NCBI GenBank assembly: GCA_032629725.1
Contig: JAFEVB010000002.1
Location: 744,001 to 808,000 of the forward strand
From: Gremmenia infestans
Taxonomy: Eukaryota; Ascomycota; Leotiomycetes; Helotiales; Hamatocanthoscyphaceae
Direction of reading: 5' to 3'
DNA: 64,000 nt
A program made the translations under genes and the position numbers. Positions 48,162 to 59,851 of the stretch are shown in pieces (within the stretch, counting starts at the first letter, position 1; every line of letters starts with the position of its first letter). The notes beneath the pieces were generated by a model, which saw only the letters and a program-made list of their open reading frames with translations, made no database searches and was not told the DNA's origin.

Positions 48162-50319
48162 TCACCCAAGGCCTCTATTAGCCTCCTCCGCTTCTTCCTC
48201 GGCTTCATCATCACCCTCGAGTCGAATCTCATGACCGTCCCCATCCTTCACAAAATTGGAGGCGAAACATGCTATACCCGCAACTCCCGCCAATGCCCAG
48301 AAAATAGCTCCCACGACTCCCTTTTCCAGTCCCACTCCATAGAGCCAACCACCCATTGCTGGACCTACTGTTCTTGCCGCTGCACTTACACTCTGCCCAA
48401 TACCGTGGATTGTACCTAGGACTGTAGGATGAGGACTACAGTTGTTGAGTAGGATCGTGGTAGCAGGTGCAGCGAATGTCCGGGCTACAACGAAGATGAA
48501 TATGAGTGACGTAAGTGCAACCCAGACTGCAAGTCCGGTCTTCGGCCCCGGCGGGGGCGTGCTAGACGGAACAAGGGAGAGAAATGGAACGAGGGTGTAG
48601 CAAATTGGAAAACAATATAGGAAGATTCGCCACGATCGGATTGTTCCAAGTCGGGTGTTAACCGGTGGGTATAGAAACAGTTGGAGTGCTATTCCAATAG
48701 TCCCAAGCGTTGCCATTGCAAATCCTATGGGCCGAGGATGGAGCCCAAGACCTCCGGTAAATGTAAGAGGCGGGTGTGGAGTGTAATCCGGGAAATCCGA
48801 CGGGATGTAGACGGGTGTGGATAGAAACGTATAAAAGATGCTCTGAAAAGTTCCCATAGAAGCCGCGAGAAGTCCGTGGGATATCAGAACGCAGATGACG
48901 TTATATGTGAATATACGGCGGAATGGCAGTTTGTTGGGATAATGCGCTGCGGCTCGTTTTTTTGACTTATTAGGCGTAGATGCAGGGGTCAATTCCACGA
49001 CTGGTGAATTAGGATCAGTATCAGCAACTGCTTGATACCCATCTGAATTATATAGCTTCTTCCCTCTCAGTCTTCGGAAGATTGAGGTTATCTTTCGACT
49101 GCATTTGATGCCAATATCATCGTTTTGGCCAAAAGTCTCATGTGTCTGCACAAGTCAGCCGTCTTTCAGAACATAAAGCCTTTCGTAACACGCTTTCGAA
49201 GGAATAAGTTGTTTCAACTTCAGATACAGCCTGGCAAGACCATTTTACTCGCCGCGGTATCTGAGACATGAAAAATCTGAAGCTATTGTATGTTGCTAAT
49301 TCAAAATCCTCAGCAACACCTGCTTATGGAAGTGCTTAATAATTGGAGATAAACTTACTTCTTCGAGACCAAAGAATACCGCGACTGCCGCAGTACAGAG
49401 AATGCACGCACTAATGCATTGCGGTGGTGAGTATGGATATTTCTCAAGCCATGCAATCCCACCAAATAGGCTTGGATATGAGGCCGCCGGATCACTAGTT
49501 ATACCGCCAATCATCGGGCCAATAATGACTCCAATATTTGCGCACATCGGCAATAGTAGAAATGCCCTCGATTGAAACCTAAATACCGTTAGCTCTCTAC
49601 TCTGAATCAACAGTCAAACTCACTTCTTCTCCCTAATTATTTCACTAATCATCGTTCTCATGACTCCAACATTCCCATTGAGTGCTCCGCCTAGAGCTCG
49701 GAACACCAGTGCTTGGGCAAACGACTTCGAGAAGCCGAAGCCAATACAAGAGAGCATTGCTCCTAGAAGTCCGAATAGAATGACCCCCTTTCGTCCTCTT
49801 TGGTCTGATAGCCGACCCCATAGCATAGCTGTACATAACTGAGAAGCAGCAAAGGCTGATTGCATTATACCAGCTTGAGAGGCAATGGTTCCATCTGAAA
49901 GGCTTTGGTCAAATGACTTCAGTTGGTAGAATATATAGGACTGCCATGTATGTAAGAGTGTGATATCCTAATCTCTCAGGAACACTTACTCTTAACGAAG
50001 ATTGCACCAATGGTTCAGAGAGTCTTGCAAGAGTCAAGATTGCCAATTGACTCTTTCGAGGTAAGCTCTTCCACGTCACGGGTTTCTCTTTCTCTTTCGT
50101 GCTGGTCTTGACTGGGATTTCTAGCTCTAGAGGATCTCCATCCTCGCTCAAAAATGAACCACGTCTTTCGGGATCATACGGCGACTGATCTTGAGACTTG
50201 ACTGTATGGCCTTTGCTCTGATCGGTGGATTGGAAACTTTCCCTTTCTTCTTCACTATCTCTATCATTATCTTCGACTTGAGAATATCCATTGACTTGAG
50301 GCCTCGAAGAGGCTGGCAT
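48162..50319 (-). CDS. MFS transporter, ZIFL/DHA1-like
   Basis: Major facilitator with an acidic Ser/Asp/Glu-rich N-terminus of about 90 residues before TM1 (LAILTLARLSEPLVQSS). The signature loop MLWGRLSDQRGRKGVILFG between TM2 and TM3 is the MFS motif A. FRALGGALNGNVGVMRTMISEI and MCANIGVIIGPMIGG continue the first half. A long cytosolic loop (KITSIFRRLRGKK to KSKKRAAAH) separates the halves, as in plant/fungal ZIFL (tetracycline-resistance-like) proteins. Three or four introns separate the blocks. The final exon ends GLG at TGA 48162; this TGA lies inside GGTGAGTAT, a perfect-looking donor, so the C-terminus may be longer. Substrate unknown; relatives move zinc chelators or drugs. Starts at ATG 50319. 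Confidence 0.88.
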
Positions 50320-51044
50320 AGCGTATGTATTAGAGCCCGACACAAGCCAATGATGTCTGGAAAGAAGACACCGAGAGATTCTCTCGAGGCAACAAGAGTC
50401 CAAGTGCCAAAAGATCAAAATAACTTCAACTTGACAGCAACTAGTGGAAAGGTTTTTATGTATCACTGATTCACCGCCGGTGAATCGCCGCCGCTTGGAA
50501 CCTCGAACAAAAGATTTTAAATGCATGGGGAAACGCTACGGAAGTCGGCACCCGCTTACAGTACAGAGTAACGCTATCAGTCTTTCTGCACAGCCACAGC
50601 CACCATCTCAGCCCCAGTCCTATAGCTGAAGCCATATTGTTATTTCCAGACTTGTTGTTGAGAAATGGGGTGTTGGATAAGGTGAAAGGAATAGGTAGTT
50701 TGTCGTGATTTTAGACTTGAGGTAGGAAGGTGGAACAAGCATTTGCAAGCGAGCTGGAGGCTTGGCTTGACCGAGATGGAGGAAAGGGGATTGATTACCT
50801 GCATTGGGAATTATCAAGGAACGCAGAACTAGAGAGGAGAAAGTCCATTACCGGTAGATGACTAACCCAAGTCTCTTGAAAGGAAGTCCGAAAACACAGA
50901 GATAATTAGGGATATACTCACATGATACGTTACACGTGATCCACTAGCGTTATGACCCAACCAACGTGACAACAGTTTGATCACTCACCCCTATGATTCA
51001 ACCGCAACAAATCTAACCATAAAAACCTCTGCAAGCCCTCCACA
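50320..51044. promoter_or_regulatory. Divergent promoter region
   Basis: 725 bp between the MFS and TMEM234-like start codons. No ORF is supported and no site named. Confidence 0.45.
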
Positions 51045-51712
51045 ATGGCCGATGACGAGCCCACCCCATCTCCTCCAATCTTCAACTACATCCTCGGCTT
51101 CCTCCTCATCGGCATAGCCTGGGGCTTCACCACACCCTTCATCCGCAAGGCAGCGCGAACCCACACACCCCCCGCTCACCCCATCCTAGACACCCCGGCC
51201 GTTAAGAGCAGCTGGTTTAAGAGTAGAGTGTATGGCGTGTTCTTCGGCGTTGTGGATTTGTTGAGGAATCCGAGATATGCCGTGCCGTTGGTGATTAACC
51301 TGACGGGAAGCGTGTGGTTTTTCTTGCTGATTGGTCAAGCTGGTGAGTTTTTTTTACCTTTTCTGTGTATTTGGGGAATTTGAGATGTGGTAAGCTTGGG
51401 GAGGGGAAAATGATGCGATGGTTCTGGTGGGGGAGAGCTATGCGGAGACGTTGTAGTCGAGGGAAGAAACGAAAGCCATGGAGCTAATTGGAAAACAGAA
51501 TTGAGTCTTACGGTTCCCATTACGAACTCTTTGGCTTTCTTGTTTACTGTGTTGGGCGATTGGTATGTTGACAGGAAGGTTATTAGTAGAGGTATATCTC
51601 CGCCATCCGGCCTCTTAGATCGTTTATTAACCCTTAATCTCAAGATACCTGGATCGGCATGACATTGTCACTGGTTGGCATCGGACTATGTGTTCAGAGT
51701 AAGAGCAAGTGA
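51045..51712 (+). CDS. TMEM234 family small membrane protein
   Basis: Three exons joined in frame: 51045 to about 51342 (G/gtgagt), then AATTGAGT from about 51499 to 51590, then ATACCTGG from about 51646 to TGA 51710-51712. The protein, about 140 residues, has four hydrophobic helices: ILGFLLIGIAWGFTTPFI, VPLVINLTGSVWFFLLIG, PITNSLAFLFTVLGDW and MTLSLVGIGLCV. The GIAWGFTTPFIRK motif and QAELSLTVPITNSLAF stretch match TMEM234/DUF2488-like proteins, relatives of small drug/metabolite transporters. Function in fungi is not established; it probably resides in the ER or Golgi membranes. Confidence 0.88.
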
Positions 51713-53852
51713 TGGAAATGACTTATTGTTATAGATGCCAATAATCTATGGGTATCAGTTCCGTGTCTGCTAAGACAGACTCCGCTAGGGAGACGGTATT
51801 GCAACAATGCGCCTGGCACTGTCTAAAGGGTTATGAAATATTGTCTCAGTCTCCCGGACCGGTAGAAGAGAATCATAAAAGCGCCATCCCAATGCTCCCA
51901 TCCTATGCTAGACCTGCTGTTCCTTGCAAATGCTCATTACCGCTCTTCATTATCGTGTCATTCATTCCCCTTGGCGCAAAAATGGGTATCGATTCAGCGG
52001 CGGGCGCGTAACCACCGTTGAGCATGTCTTAGTGAAGGGTCTTCGAGCGTCCAGCGCCCCATTTGGTAATCAGAAGATCGCAGATCAGAATGGATAGTGT
52101 CATCCGTAATGCCTGCAAGTTCCTAAAGGGCAACTTTTAGTTTCAAGGTGCGCTCATAAATCTGAGAGGTTGACCTACGACGCGCAATTGTGCATCACAG
52201 GCGTCCAATTGCTCAATGTTTCCTGTATGTGGCCTCCCCCCTGCAAGAACCTGATCTCGCCATCCGACCCAGCGTTGCGCGGCAAGTTGCCGGAGGTAAA
52301 TCTTCTGCGCATCATGTCGACGCGAAAAGGCATCGAGCATAACCCTACAAAGAATATTAACGAATGTAGTTTTTTTTTAAGCTCGGTTAGTGGCACCTAC
52401 TGCTGAAGTTCGGCTTTTGCCTGCTCTTCTGGTCCTCCTCGAACTCGGGGAACTCGAGTCTCTGCAGCACAGTTCAAGATATGCTGTCCGTCAATCGAGC
52501 ATTGTCGTAAAGCCGCCCATCCTTCTGTGTAGTAGTCATCCTGGTGTTGGGGATCCACTGGAGCTTCAGCGATATAGTATTGGAGGGTACGGAAGTCCGA
52601 TAGAAGGTCTGCTACCCGAGCAGTTCGTTGATCGTTTACTTTCCCACAGATTAGCTTTGGAATAAGTTGGCATGGCCGCCTGGCTTGGGGGGCAATTGCA
52701 ACACTTACATCCGTCCGCCATTTCAAACTAATGATTGTATCTAAACTGGAAGACTAAAGAAAGTGGGGATAGAGATCCAGGTACTAAATAACAAACGAAT
52801 GAGAGAAGAAACAGTAAAGCCGTTGAGGATGTCTCAGAACATTTTTAGGAACTATCGTGGCAATATATGAAGCTATCTGGAGCTTCTATTCCGTAATGGA
52901 CACTCCATGTGGCTGGCTACACGATACTTCTCAGCAGTGAAAGGATTATCTTTCGGTCCATTAGGAACTGCCAATAACAAGACAGCCATGGCTGCCCCAC
53001 GCGATTGAAGCTATTTTGATGCTCCAACTGCTAGCTCAAAGCTATGATCCCGACCCCTACCGAGCTGTGGGAAAGTATATACTTATTTTGAGAGTGGGTG
53101 ACGAAAGGTGGTAAAAGCAATGAGAGCCGCTTCGATATTACAGGGATTGCCAGCGTGGTGTTGTGTTCACCTTTGGGTGCTGGTGTTCGCTTCAGCGGTC
53201 TCCTAGAACGCCACATGACATGGTTTAGTGAGCACCCACCAATTAACGCCCTGTGCCTCACTGGAGTTCAGGGCGAGTGTGGGGCATATCGGGCTGCGGA
53301 TCCAATTAAGAGCCCATGGGCGGTTCGATCTGCAAACCATCTAACCACATTCGCCCACCAAGCTGAAATCTCACTTACTCAGATGGGCAAAGGCATGGAC
53401 TGCGCCATATCAGATTTTATCCTAGCAAAACACATGGCTAGAAGGATATGGCGGGACAGTCATCCAAACCGGCCACTTGGTGTTCCCAATAATCCGCCAA
53501 TACTCCCTTCCCGTCTCGATATTGGCCGGCGTCATATACGTAAGGCTGGGACTTCTGCATCGTTAGTGGCGCCTTAGGTTTCATATGTTTTGTTCAGGTC
53601 GGGTCAAGCCACAGTAGAGCTGTACTCGTACATCTGTCTCCATATATCATCACCAATGATGCACGTCTTCTCTGTATTTGGGCCCTGGGACGTTACTGGG
53701 ACTAATGTCACAAGTTTCAGACGATGTGTTGCCACACCAGCTTTCTCTGTTCATACATTTGATTCGGCAATTGGAGACTTTTCGTGTCCAGTATCGCTGT
53801 AGGTGGCGCCGAATGCTAAATCGCTCTTCTAAATATCATGACCATAGGAGCT
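51713..53852. other. Intergenic, 2.1 kb with no convincing gene
   Basis: Several short frames occur on both strands (52143-52340, 52397-52726 minus; 53098-53577 plus, which begins with GTG), none with a domain or splicing pattern I trust. Relatively high GC and frequent CpG compared with other gaps suggest it is not a RIP-mutated transposon. Confidence 0.5.
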
Positions 53853-54927
53853 CTAGTCCTTCTCCGCAATCCCTTGTAGTCTTTCGTCAATCTCCTCCTC
53901 TGTCAGAGCTCTAAATCCCGGGTCGGTTCCTTCCTTCCCATCCGTCCTTGGCCCACCCACGATCCCAATCTCTAATTCGCCCTTCTTGAAATCCACGCTG
54001 AGGACCGTGCTTAACGTGGTAATTCCTAGCTCAACAACTTCCTCCCAACTACCGTCTGCACAATCCTTGTTCTTGAGCTTCTTCTCAAGATGATTGAACG
54101 CCTCCTGTTGCTTGGGACCTGACGCAGTACCCTTGTATCCGGTGTAGTAGCCTGCTGGGTCGCACTTGTATAATTGGGGTCCAAACTCGGAATCCAGTGA
54201 AATCAATGTGGTTGCAACGCCATATGGACGCATGTAAGCCTACGCAAATAGTAAGTTTATGGGTAATAAATAAAGTGCCGAGCGGTCCGATTGGGTGAGC
54301 TTACTCGCTGAGTGTAGACCTGGCTGATATTGGCAATTCTCTTTGCTAGAGCATCGCAAGGCATCTCGTATCCAAACTTGTATCGAAATTCGGCGGCTTC
54401 ACCAATAGCTCTCTGTACGAAGGCTCTCGCATCGGCGATCGCACCAGTCATGACGCAGCCAACGGATGGTGACAGTTGGAAGATGTGGGATACAGATGAA
54501 GGGTCGATGAGCTTGTCCTGTTGTAAAGCAACATTAGCATAAGCCCTCAAATCAACGACAAGAGCTGCCCTACAGGTACTTTCTTCTGCGACAACACAAC
54601 GGCGCAGTCCTTTCCTCTTACACCAACTGACATGATATTCGCAGCTGTAATGGCCTTGAATGCATACTCTGTGCTCACATGGTCCATTAACAATATGTTC
54701 TCAGATAGCTCTGAACCTTGCTTCGAGACCGTGCCCCAGCTGAAGGTGACGACATTCGGGGCCTTGGGAGGGCGATGCATGCGTACCAACTTGATATAAT
54801 CTTCCCTGATCCGAGAAGATCGTAATCTGTCTGTCATATCCTGCACTACCTGTTCACGGAGCTTGATCAGCTGTTGTTGTCCTTGGGAGGTGTTGAAACG
54901 GTGCCTGCAGATCAACATACCCGACAT
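53853..54927 (-). CDS. SCL1: Proteasome 20S subunit alpha-1 (PSMA6/Scl1)
   Basis: Ring-forming alpha subunit of the 20S core. The correct N-terminus needs splicing: exon 1 is only ATGTCGG (54921-54927); exon 2 is 54787-54840 (54 nt), giving MSGYDRQITIFSDQGRLYQV, the alpha-subunit N-terminal signature; then VEYAFKAITAANIMSVGVRGKD after a long intron (about 54668-54786). The next introns lie after KKVP and after YTQR. AYMRPYGVATTLISLDSE, KCDPAGYYTGYKGTASGPKQQ and a C-terminal EEIDERLQGIAEKD follow. The YMRP motif and CDPAGYY identify alpha-1. Essential in other fungi. Unspliced frames read a spurious N-terminus, so gene callers may mis-start it. Confidence 0.93.
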
Positions 54928-55278
54928 CTTGAGAAATGGAAGAGCTACGAGGAGCTGTTGGGAGTGGTGGGCGGTACGGGTACGGGGTTTGGAGGTATTT
55001 CGTAAAGGTTTGTGGAAGTTGTAACGGGGAAGCAGGTTTGGAGTCTGGGAAGCTTCCTGAAGCTATTCGAGAGACGCGAACGTTGGGTTGCCTGTTTTAG
55101 CGCGAGCTCTGAAAAGAAAGCCTTGAATTCGAGGCCACCAGAACCTTATCTGTGAATTCGCTTGTTGATTGCCAGTTTTTAACTTTATTTCGAAGGAATT
55201 TCCCTGCCAAAAACCTCTTAGTTATCATACATGTTATAGTGCATTGCCGCATTGCCAGTTGGCAAACATTCATACGAC
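54928..55278. promoter_or_regulatory. Divergent promoter between the proteasome and WKF genes
   Basis: 351 bp between divergent starts. I looked for a GGTGGCAAA proteasome element and did not find an exact match. Confidence 0.5.
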
Positions 55279-56664
55279 ATGCCCTCTGTCACAGATTCTA
55301 GCGCCACGGTGCGAATGCCCGCCTGGAAAAGATTGGGGTTGAAACTTAAGTCTGCTCAAGATATCCCTGAACCTCCTGCTGCCGATACCAAGAGGAAACG
55401 GTTGGATGAAGTTGAAGAAGCTAGCTCTCTCAAAAAGCCAAAACTTTTGCCAGATTCTCGCAGGATACCTATCGTAGACCAAGTTACCCCAGAGCCAACA
55501 CGAAAGAAATCCGTCACATTCACGCCGGAGACCAAGCACGAAGACGGCGATAGCATCAAGGCCTTGTTCAGTGCTTGGGTGGCAGAGCACAAAAACCAAG
55601 ACGACTTGTCTGCACCAGTTTTCCAGACTCCACAATATACAACCGTCGAAGAGTCATTTGACACAACCTTAAACGAGAAAGAGAGGAGAGTGAAGAGAGT
55701 CAAAACGACGCAAGGGCAGACGGAATCCCAAGAGCCACCAAAAGCCACTGATTCGAAAAAAGTAAAGAAGAAGAAGAAACAGACAGATCACCTCACAACT
55801 CCTAGTGCCCCAACAAAAGAAGGCGAAGAGAGCCTCAAATCTATTGAGCAATCAAAGCTCACGAAAGCAAGGAAACCGAGAACCGCAAAAGGTCCTTCGG
55901 ATCCGGCATTACCTGAGAAACCTTTCTTAGCATACCTCAAGCAATACAGCGAGTCGAAGGAGACCTGGAAATTCAATAAGAATCACCAATCACACCTTCT
56001 AAAGCACCTTTTCAATATCGACGTTATCCCATCCAATTACGCACATTACGTCTACGAATACGTCAAGGGTTTACAAGGCGGCGTACGGACTCGGCTGCGC
56101 GATACAGCTCTTGCAATCAAAGTCAAGGACCAGGAAGAACCATTTCCCACAGACATGGAGAATGCAGAACAGCGAAAGCGAGACTACGACGTCGCTATGA
56201 ACGAATACGTTGCGACAATGGTCGCCGCGGAAGTCGGACCTGATGTTGGCTACGAGGAAGGTGTCTTGCTGGGGCTATCAGATATTGCAATGCCGATGAG
56301 AATTGCAAAGAGGAAAAGGGTCGAAAGGATTCTCGTAATACTCGGTTCCGGGGAGGGAGACATAACCGGAACTAGCGACAAGGAAGTTGTGATAGGCGAT
56401 GATGAAAGTCAAAAGCGGTTGAGAACGAATGATGGGTCTTCTCAGAAGGTCGTCAGGAAGCGGAAGCAGAGGACTATGGTGGCTGATGATGAGTCTACTT
56501 CCGAGGAGGACTCTAGTGATTCTGATGAGAGCAGCTCAGATGAGTCCACCACACAAAATGGCAACGCTGAGGATTCATCTTCCAGTTCATCCAGCAGCTC
56601 ATCGGGTTCCGAGGAGAGTGATAGCGAGGATGATTCTGAGGAAAGCGAGGGCGATCATGAGTGA
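55279..56664 (+). CDS. WKF-domain protein, probably nucleolar
   Basis: Single-exon gene of about 461 residues. ATG 55279 is preferred over a TTG-started extension. The WKF domain is LAYLKQYSESKETWKFNK followed by HLLKHLFNIDVIPSNYAHYV and YVKGLQGGVRTRL at roughly residues 215-275. The rest is rich in Lys/Arg and acidic runs: KVKKKKKQ before the domain and a C-terminal SSSSSSSSSSGSEESDSEDD tail. Human C7orf50 shares the domain and is nucleolar/rRNA-linked. The basic-acidic tail pattern also fits a nucleolar protein. Role in ribosome biogenesis is inference from the family and composition. Confidence 0.88.
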   Translation: MPSVTDSSATVRMPAWKRLGLKLKSAQDIPEPPAADTKRKRLDEVEEASSLKKPKLLPDSRRIPIVDQVTPEPTRKKSVTFTPETKHEDGDSIKALFSAWVAEHKNQDDLSAPVFQTPQYTTVEESFDTTLNEKERRVKRVKTTQGQTESQEPPKATDSKKVKKKKKQTDHLTTPSAPTKEGEESLKSIEQSKLTKARKPRTAKGPSDPALPEKPFLAYLKQYSESKETWKFNKNHQSHLLKHLFNIDVIPSNYAHYVYEYVKGLQGGVRTRLRDTALAIKVKDQEEPFPTDMENAEQRKRDYDVAMNEYVATMVAAEVGPDVGYEEGVLLGLSDIAMPMRIAKRKRVERILVILGSGEGDITGTSDKEVVIGDDESQKRLRTNDGSSQKVVRKRKQRTMVADDESTSEEDSSDSDESSSDESTTQNGNAEDSSSSSSSSSSGSEESDSEDDSEESEGDHE

Positions 56665-57585
56665 TGTTTACCTAGAGTCAATGGAGCGAATCATGGCGGC
56701 CGAATGCCCTCAAGGCGGGCAAGATAGATTGTGGCGTTTTGGGGAATACAATGGGGTGACGGCAATGGCGAAATATGTGGTGCGTGAAGACTATGGCGGC
56801 TTATACCCCCCTTTCAACGAAGCGCGATAATCGAGAAAAACTTAGCGCACATTGTCTTACGACTTAGTGATCCAAACTATCCCTACCCCAAATTGATTAA
56901 GACCCCAGACTACCTACTTATGTATGATTGAGGTTCGAGTATCTAACAGCAATGATAGTCTTGGAACAAGGCAGACTTGACTCGTCTTGCCCGTCGATCA
57001 CATCCTGGGTCACACACACTTTCCCGAAGACCAATAAATGGCTCAACCACATAGATGCAAGATACATCGGATATGTGAGATATATAAATGTTATCTTCTA
57101 GACGTGCAGCACAAAGTTGGTCTCATGATGGGCGATTTGCTTTGTAGATCTAGACTCGCGTCATAACGAGGGGGCGGGCAAACGCTACCATTGGTCTGCT
57201 GGCACAGACCTTCTACTTTCTCCATAACATTCGCATGCTGTGCAGGAGGTATTTGCGTATTTTACATGGAACTTGCAACTTCCCCACCCCAACACCAAAA
57301 GTGTGCAAGCCAAGGTCTCCTCCTTATCAAACTCGCGCACTACTTCGTAAATCTTTCAAGAGGGTGATACTCGTATTGTTCACCGCACTTTGAGGCATTT
57401 CTGTGGATGCAAGCTGTGTCTGCATCTGGGATAAGTCTTAGCGCCAGGCTCCCCCCTCCCTCACCAGCCACCGAAGGCAGCCGCCGTTTTAAACCCATCT
57501 CCACCCCTCGAGAGTAAAATCCCACAACTCTAGCATCGAGCACAACTTCGCGACGTCGCAAGGAGGCAGTCAGTCAGTCGCAAGG
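56665..57585. other. Intergenic, 0.9 kb
   Basis: Between two plus-strand genes. An in-frame continuation just after the WKF stop (to about 56830) is a shadow of another frame. No gene supported. Confidence 0.55.
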
Positions 57586-58330
57586 ATGACAAGAGTTCTA
57601 GTATACAGCACCACGCTCGTCGCGTTCGTGGCAGGTAAGCCCGGGAACACGCAAATGTGTCCTTTTTCATATTTACGTCAATTACGTATACACTTGCCAG
57701 ACCAGCTTCTAACAATCTACAACAGCAACGGCCATGACCTTCGCTGCCATCTTCATACCGGACTGGGTTACATGGGACGTGACAACCCAATTGGGCGCTC
57801 ACAATACGAGGATAATAGGTCTCCATCGAAGCTGTACCACCACGCCGCTTGAGAACAAATGCGTACATTTCCCACAAAAACATGACTGTGATGGCGATGA
57901 TCGGTACTTCTGTTCTATGTGGAGGAGCGTGGGCTTCTTGATGAGCTTTGCCGCTGTGTTTGAGCTAGTTACCATTGTGGCTTATTGCGTGGTGATTGTG
58001 GGCGGAAAGCAGAAGAGGGAAATTGGTTGGAAGGTCTTGGCTTCTATGCTGATGCTTGTGGGAATCGTACAGTGCGCTGCAATGGCTATCGTGGTAAGTC
58101 ATCAGAATTGTGGTTGGGGAGTGTTCAAAGCTGATACTGTCCAGGCATACCTTTACGATAATGATGACCGATTTTTCGTGGGCTGGAAACTGGACAAGGC
58201 TTGGATTCTTTGCACAGTCTCCTGGTGCATAGCGGTGATATCTGCGGCCTTCCTATCCTTGTCGGCTTATGCTTTCTCGCCAGAGGGTGGTTACGAACTT
58301 ATACCCAGTGAACGACATGTGGATAATTGA
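57586..58330 (+). CDS. Four-helix (claudin/PMP22-like) membrane protein
   Basis: Exon 1 is ATG 57586 to about 57634 (GCA G); an intron to about 57725 leads to CA ACG GCC, giving MTRVLVYSTTLVAFVAATAMTFAAIFIPDW: first helix, then WVTWDVTTQLG. Three more helices follow: VGFLMSFAAVFELVTIVAYC, WKVLASMLMLVGIVQCAAMA, and AWILCTVSWCIAVISAAFLS. A 51-nt segment 58094-58144 with GTAAGT...CAG ends is in frame and may be an intron or retained. The extracellular loop has several Cys (CTTTP, KCVHF, DCDGD, FCSM). Similar fungal proteins are sometimes called pre-mRNA splicing factors without support. Topology suggests a plasma-membrane or ER tetraspan protein. Function unknown. Confidence 0.75.
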
Positions 58331-59184
58331 GGGTGTCGGCCGGCACATTATCCCCCAAGAGAAGGAATAGCACGCATCTGCATTGTAGGCGTTTGGGTTG
58401 TCTTTACATATCGGCCGATTCTCACAGCGGCATTCGCTGGTTAGCAGCTGGAGTTACATGTTCCAATGGAGGTTAAATATTTGGATCGAATCGATCGATG
58501 TTGTGTTCGACCCCCTCGGCTTACTGGGAATGACGCTTCACATTATCTCAATCCCCCAGTGGGCGTTTCGTAAACGGGTCGTCTTGCCTGTTTGTTTTCA
58601 TTGAAGAGGGGAGAAACAAGGTTGATACTTCACTCGGACCTATTATTCATGTCAGCACTCAAGTGGGTGTAATTATTCGACATGACTGACAGTCATTGAC
58701 TGTCATGGATAATACTAAAGTCCCAGGGTCGTCAGTGCCACGCAAGCGGATCTAATATACACATCACTCGTTTTACGCTTTGTCTTTCTTCTATAGTACT
58801 TTAGCTAAAGTATCCTTGAAATTATGCAAATTTCAAAATCATCACGAGACGTTCAAAGTCGAAATCTACCCTGCTCGTCGTGACTCGTGTCGTACCCCTA
58901 ATCCTCAGCCGAGTGCTGCTTACGTATGCGCCACATTGCGGCCCCAGAGCGGCAGTTGAACTGCCGGTATAAGATATTGAAGAATTTTATTTCACGCTAT
59001 TATACGAAGCGGAAAGAAAATAGTGAAAGTTCATTTAATATTGCCAGCTCTAAGAGAGAATCAAATTTTAGAAGCCCTGAACTATCTATTTCCAGCCCAC
59101 TAACCCCCCAAAGCAAATCCACCAATCCTAACACCCCAACACATCCAAGCAACCCCACCAGAAAGAAATGAAATGTATGCAAGT
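58331..59184. other. Intergenic between convergent genes; perfect palindrome at 58687
   Basis: A 9-bp perfect inverted repeat TGACAGTCA-T-TGACTGTCA sits at 58687-58705. The rest is AT-rich near 58780-58830 and 58985-59085. No gene supported. Confidence 0.6.
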
Positions 59185-59851
59185 TTAAACAGTGGGTGGT
59201 GGGGTGCTCTTAATAGCAACGGGGAAAGCTCCCTCAGGCGTATCAGAGGCTACAGTGTTGTCGTTCCAGTAGAGCGCATAAATACCGGTGGTGGTGGTAT
59301 TGGTAGCCCAGAACCGAAGCTGGTAATCGGAATCACTGGCAGCATATGCGACCGACTTCCCATACCAACCGAAGCCAGTAGTAACACCGCCAGTTGGGAC
59401 GCTGCTGTTAGCGGCAAAGCCGACCTGGGTGAAGGAGCCGTTGACTGGGACGATGTAAAGATTGAGAGTTTCGTTGAAGGTTACGCTTGTAGAGTTTGCG
59501 GTGATGGGCCACTGGGTGGTGGTAGATGTCCTGTCGATAGCAAAAGTGATGTTTGTTTGGGTTCCATTGGGGTTGGCGAAACCCGTTTGCCTGTGTTTTG
59601 TTAAATTTTTTCTTTGTCTCTTTCCGTGAGAATGCTTACCCAATGTATGCAAGGCCTGTTTGACTGTAAGCTGCTGTGTGGTCTAAATATTTGGGAGACT
59701 TACCATCGGAATAGAAGACTGGTGCACCATTTGTGGCCGAGCCGTAAGCAAAGAGGGTGGTTGAGACGGTAGCACGCTTCGTGCTCTTGATCGTGGAGGC
59801 ACTGGATAGACCAGCGAGAGCCAGCAGAGCAGTAAAGGATGTGAACAACAT
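59185..59851 (-). CDS. Small secreted glycoprotein, unknown family
   Basis: Three exons rebuilt: ATG 59851 to about 59703 (GAT G), a tiny middle exon encoding AAYSQTGLAYIG near 59640-59675, and the last exon from about 59595 to TAA 59185. Signal peptide MLFTSFTALLALAGLSSAST is followed by a KR (processing-like) site. The mature part is Thr/Asn-rich with N-glycosylation sites in NGTQTN, NSTSVTFNETL, VNGSF and NTTTTG, and no obvious Cys pair. It resembles an uncharacterised group of secreted proteins in related fungi, from memory. It could be wall-associated or an effector; neither is shown. Confidence 0.65.

Noticed and set aside
53098..53577. 159-codon plus-strand frame
   Set aside because: Starts with GTG, no domain, and no splice signals that I trust.
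55252..55278. Nine-residue extension of the WKF protein
   Set aside because: The start would be TTG. ATG 55279 is adequate.
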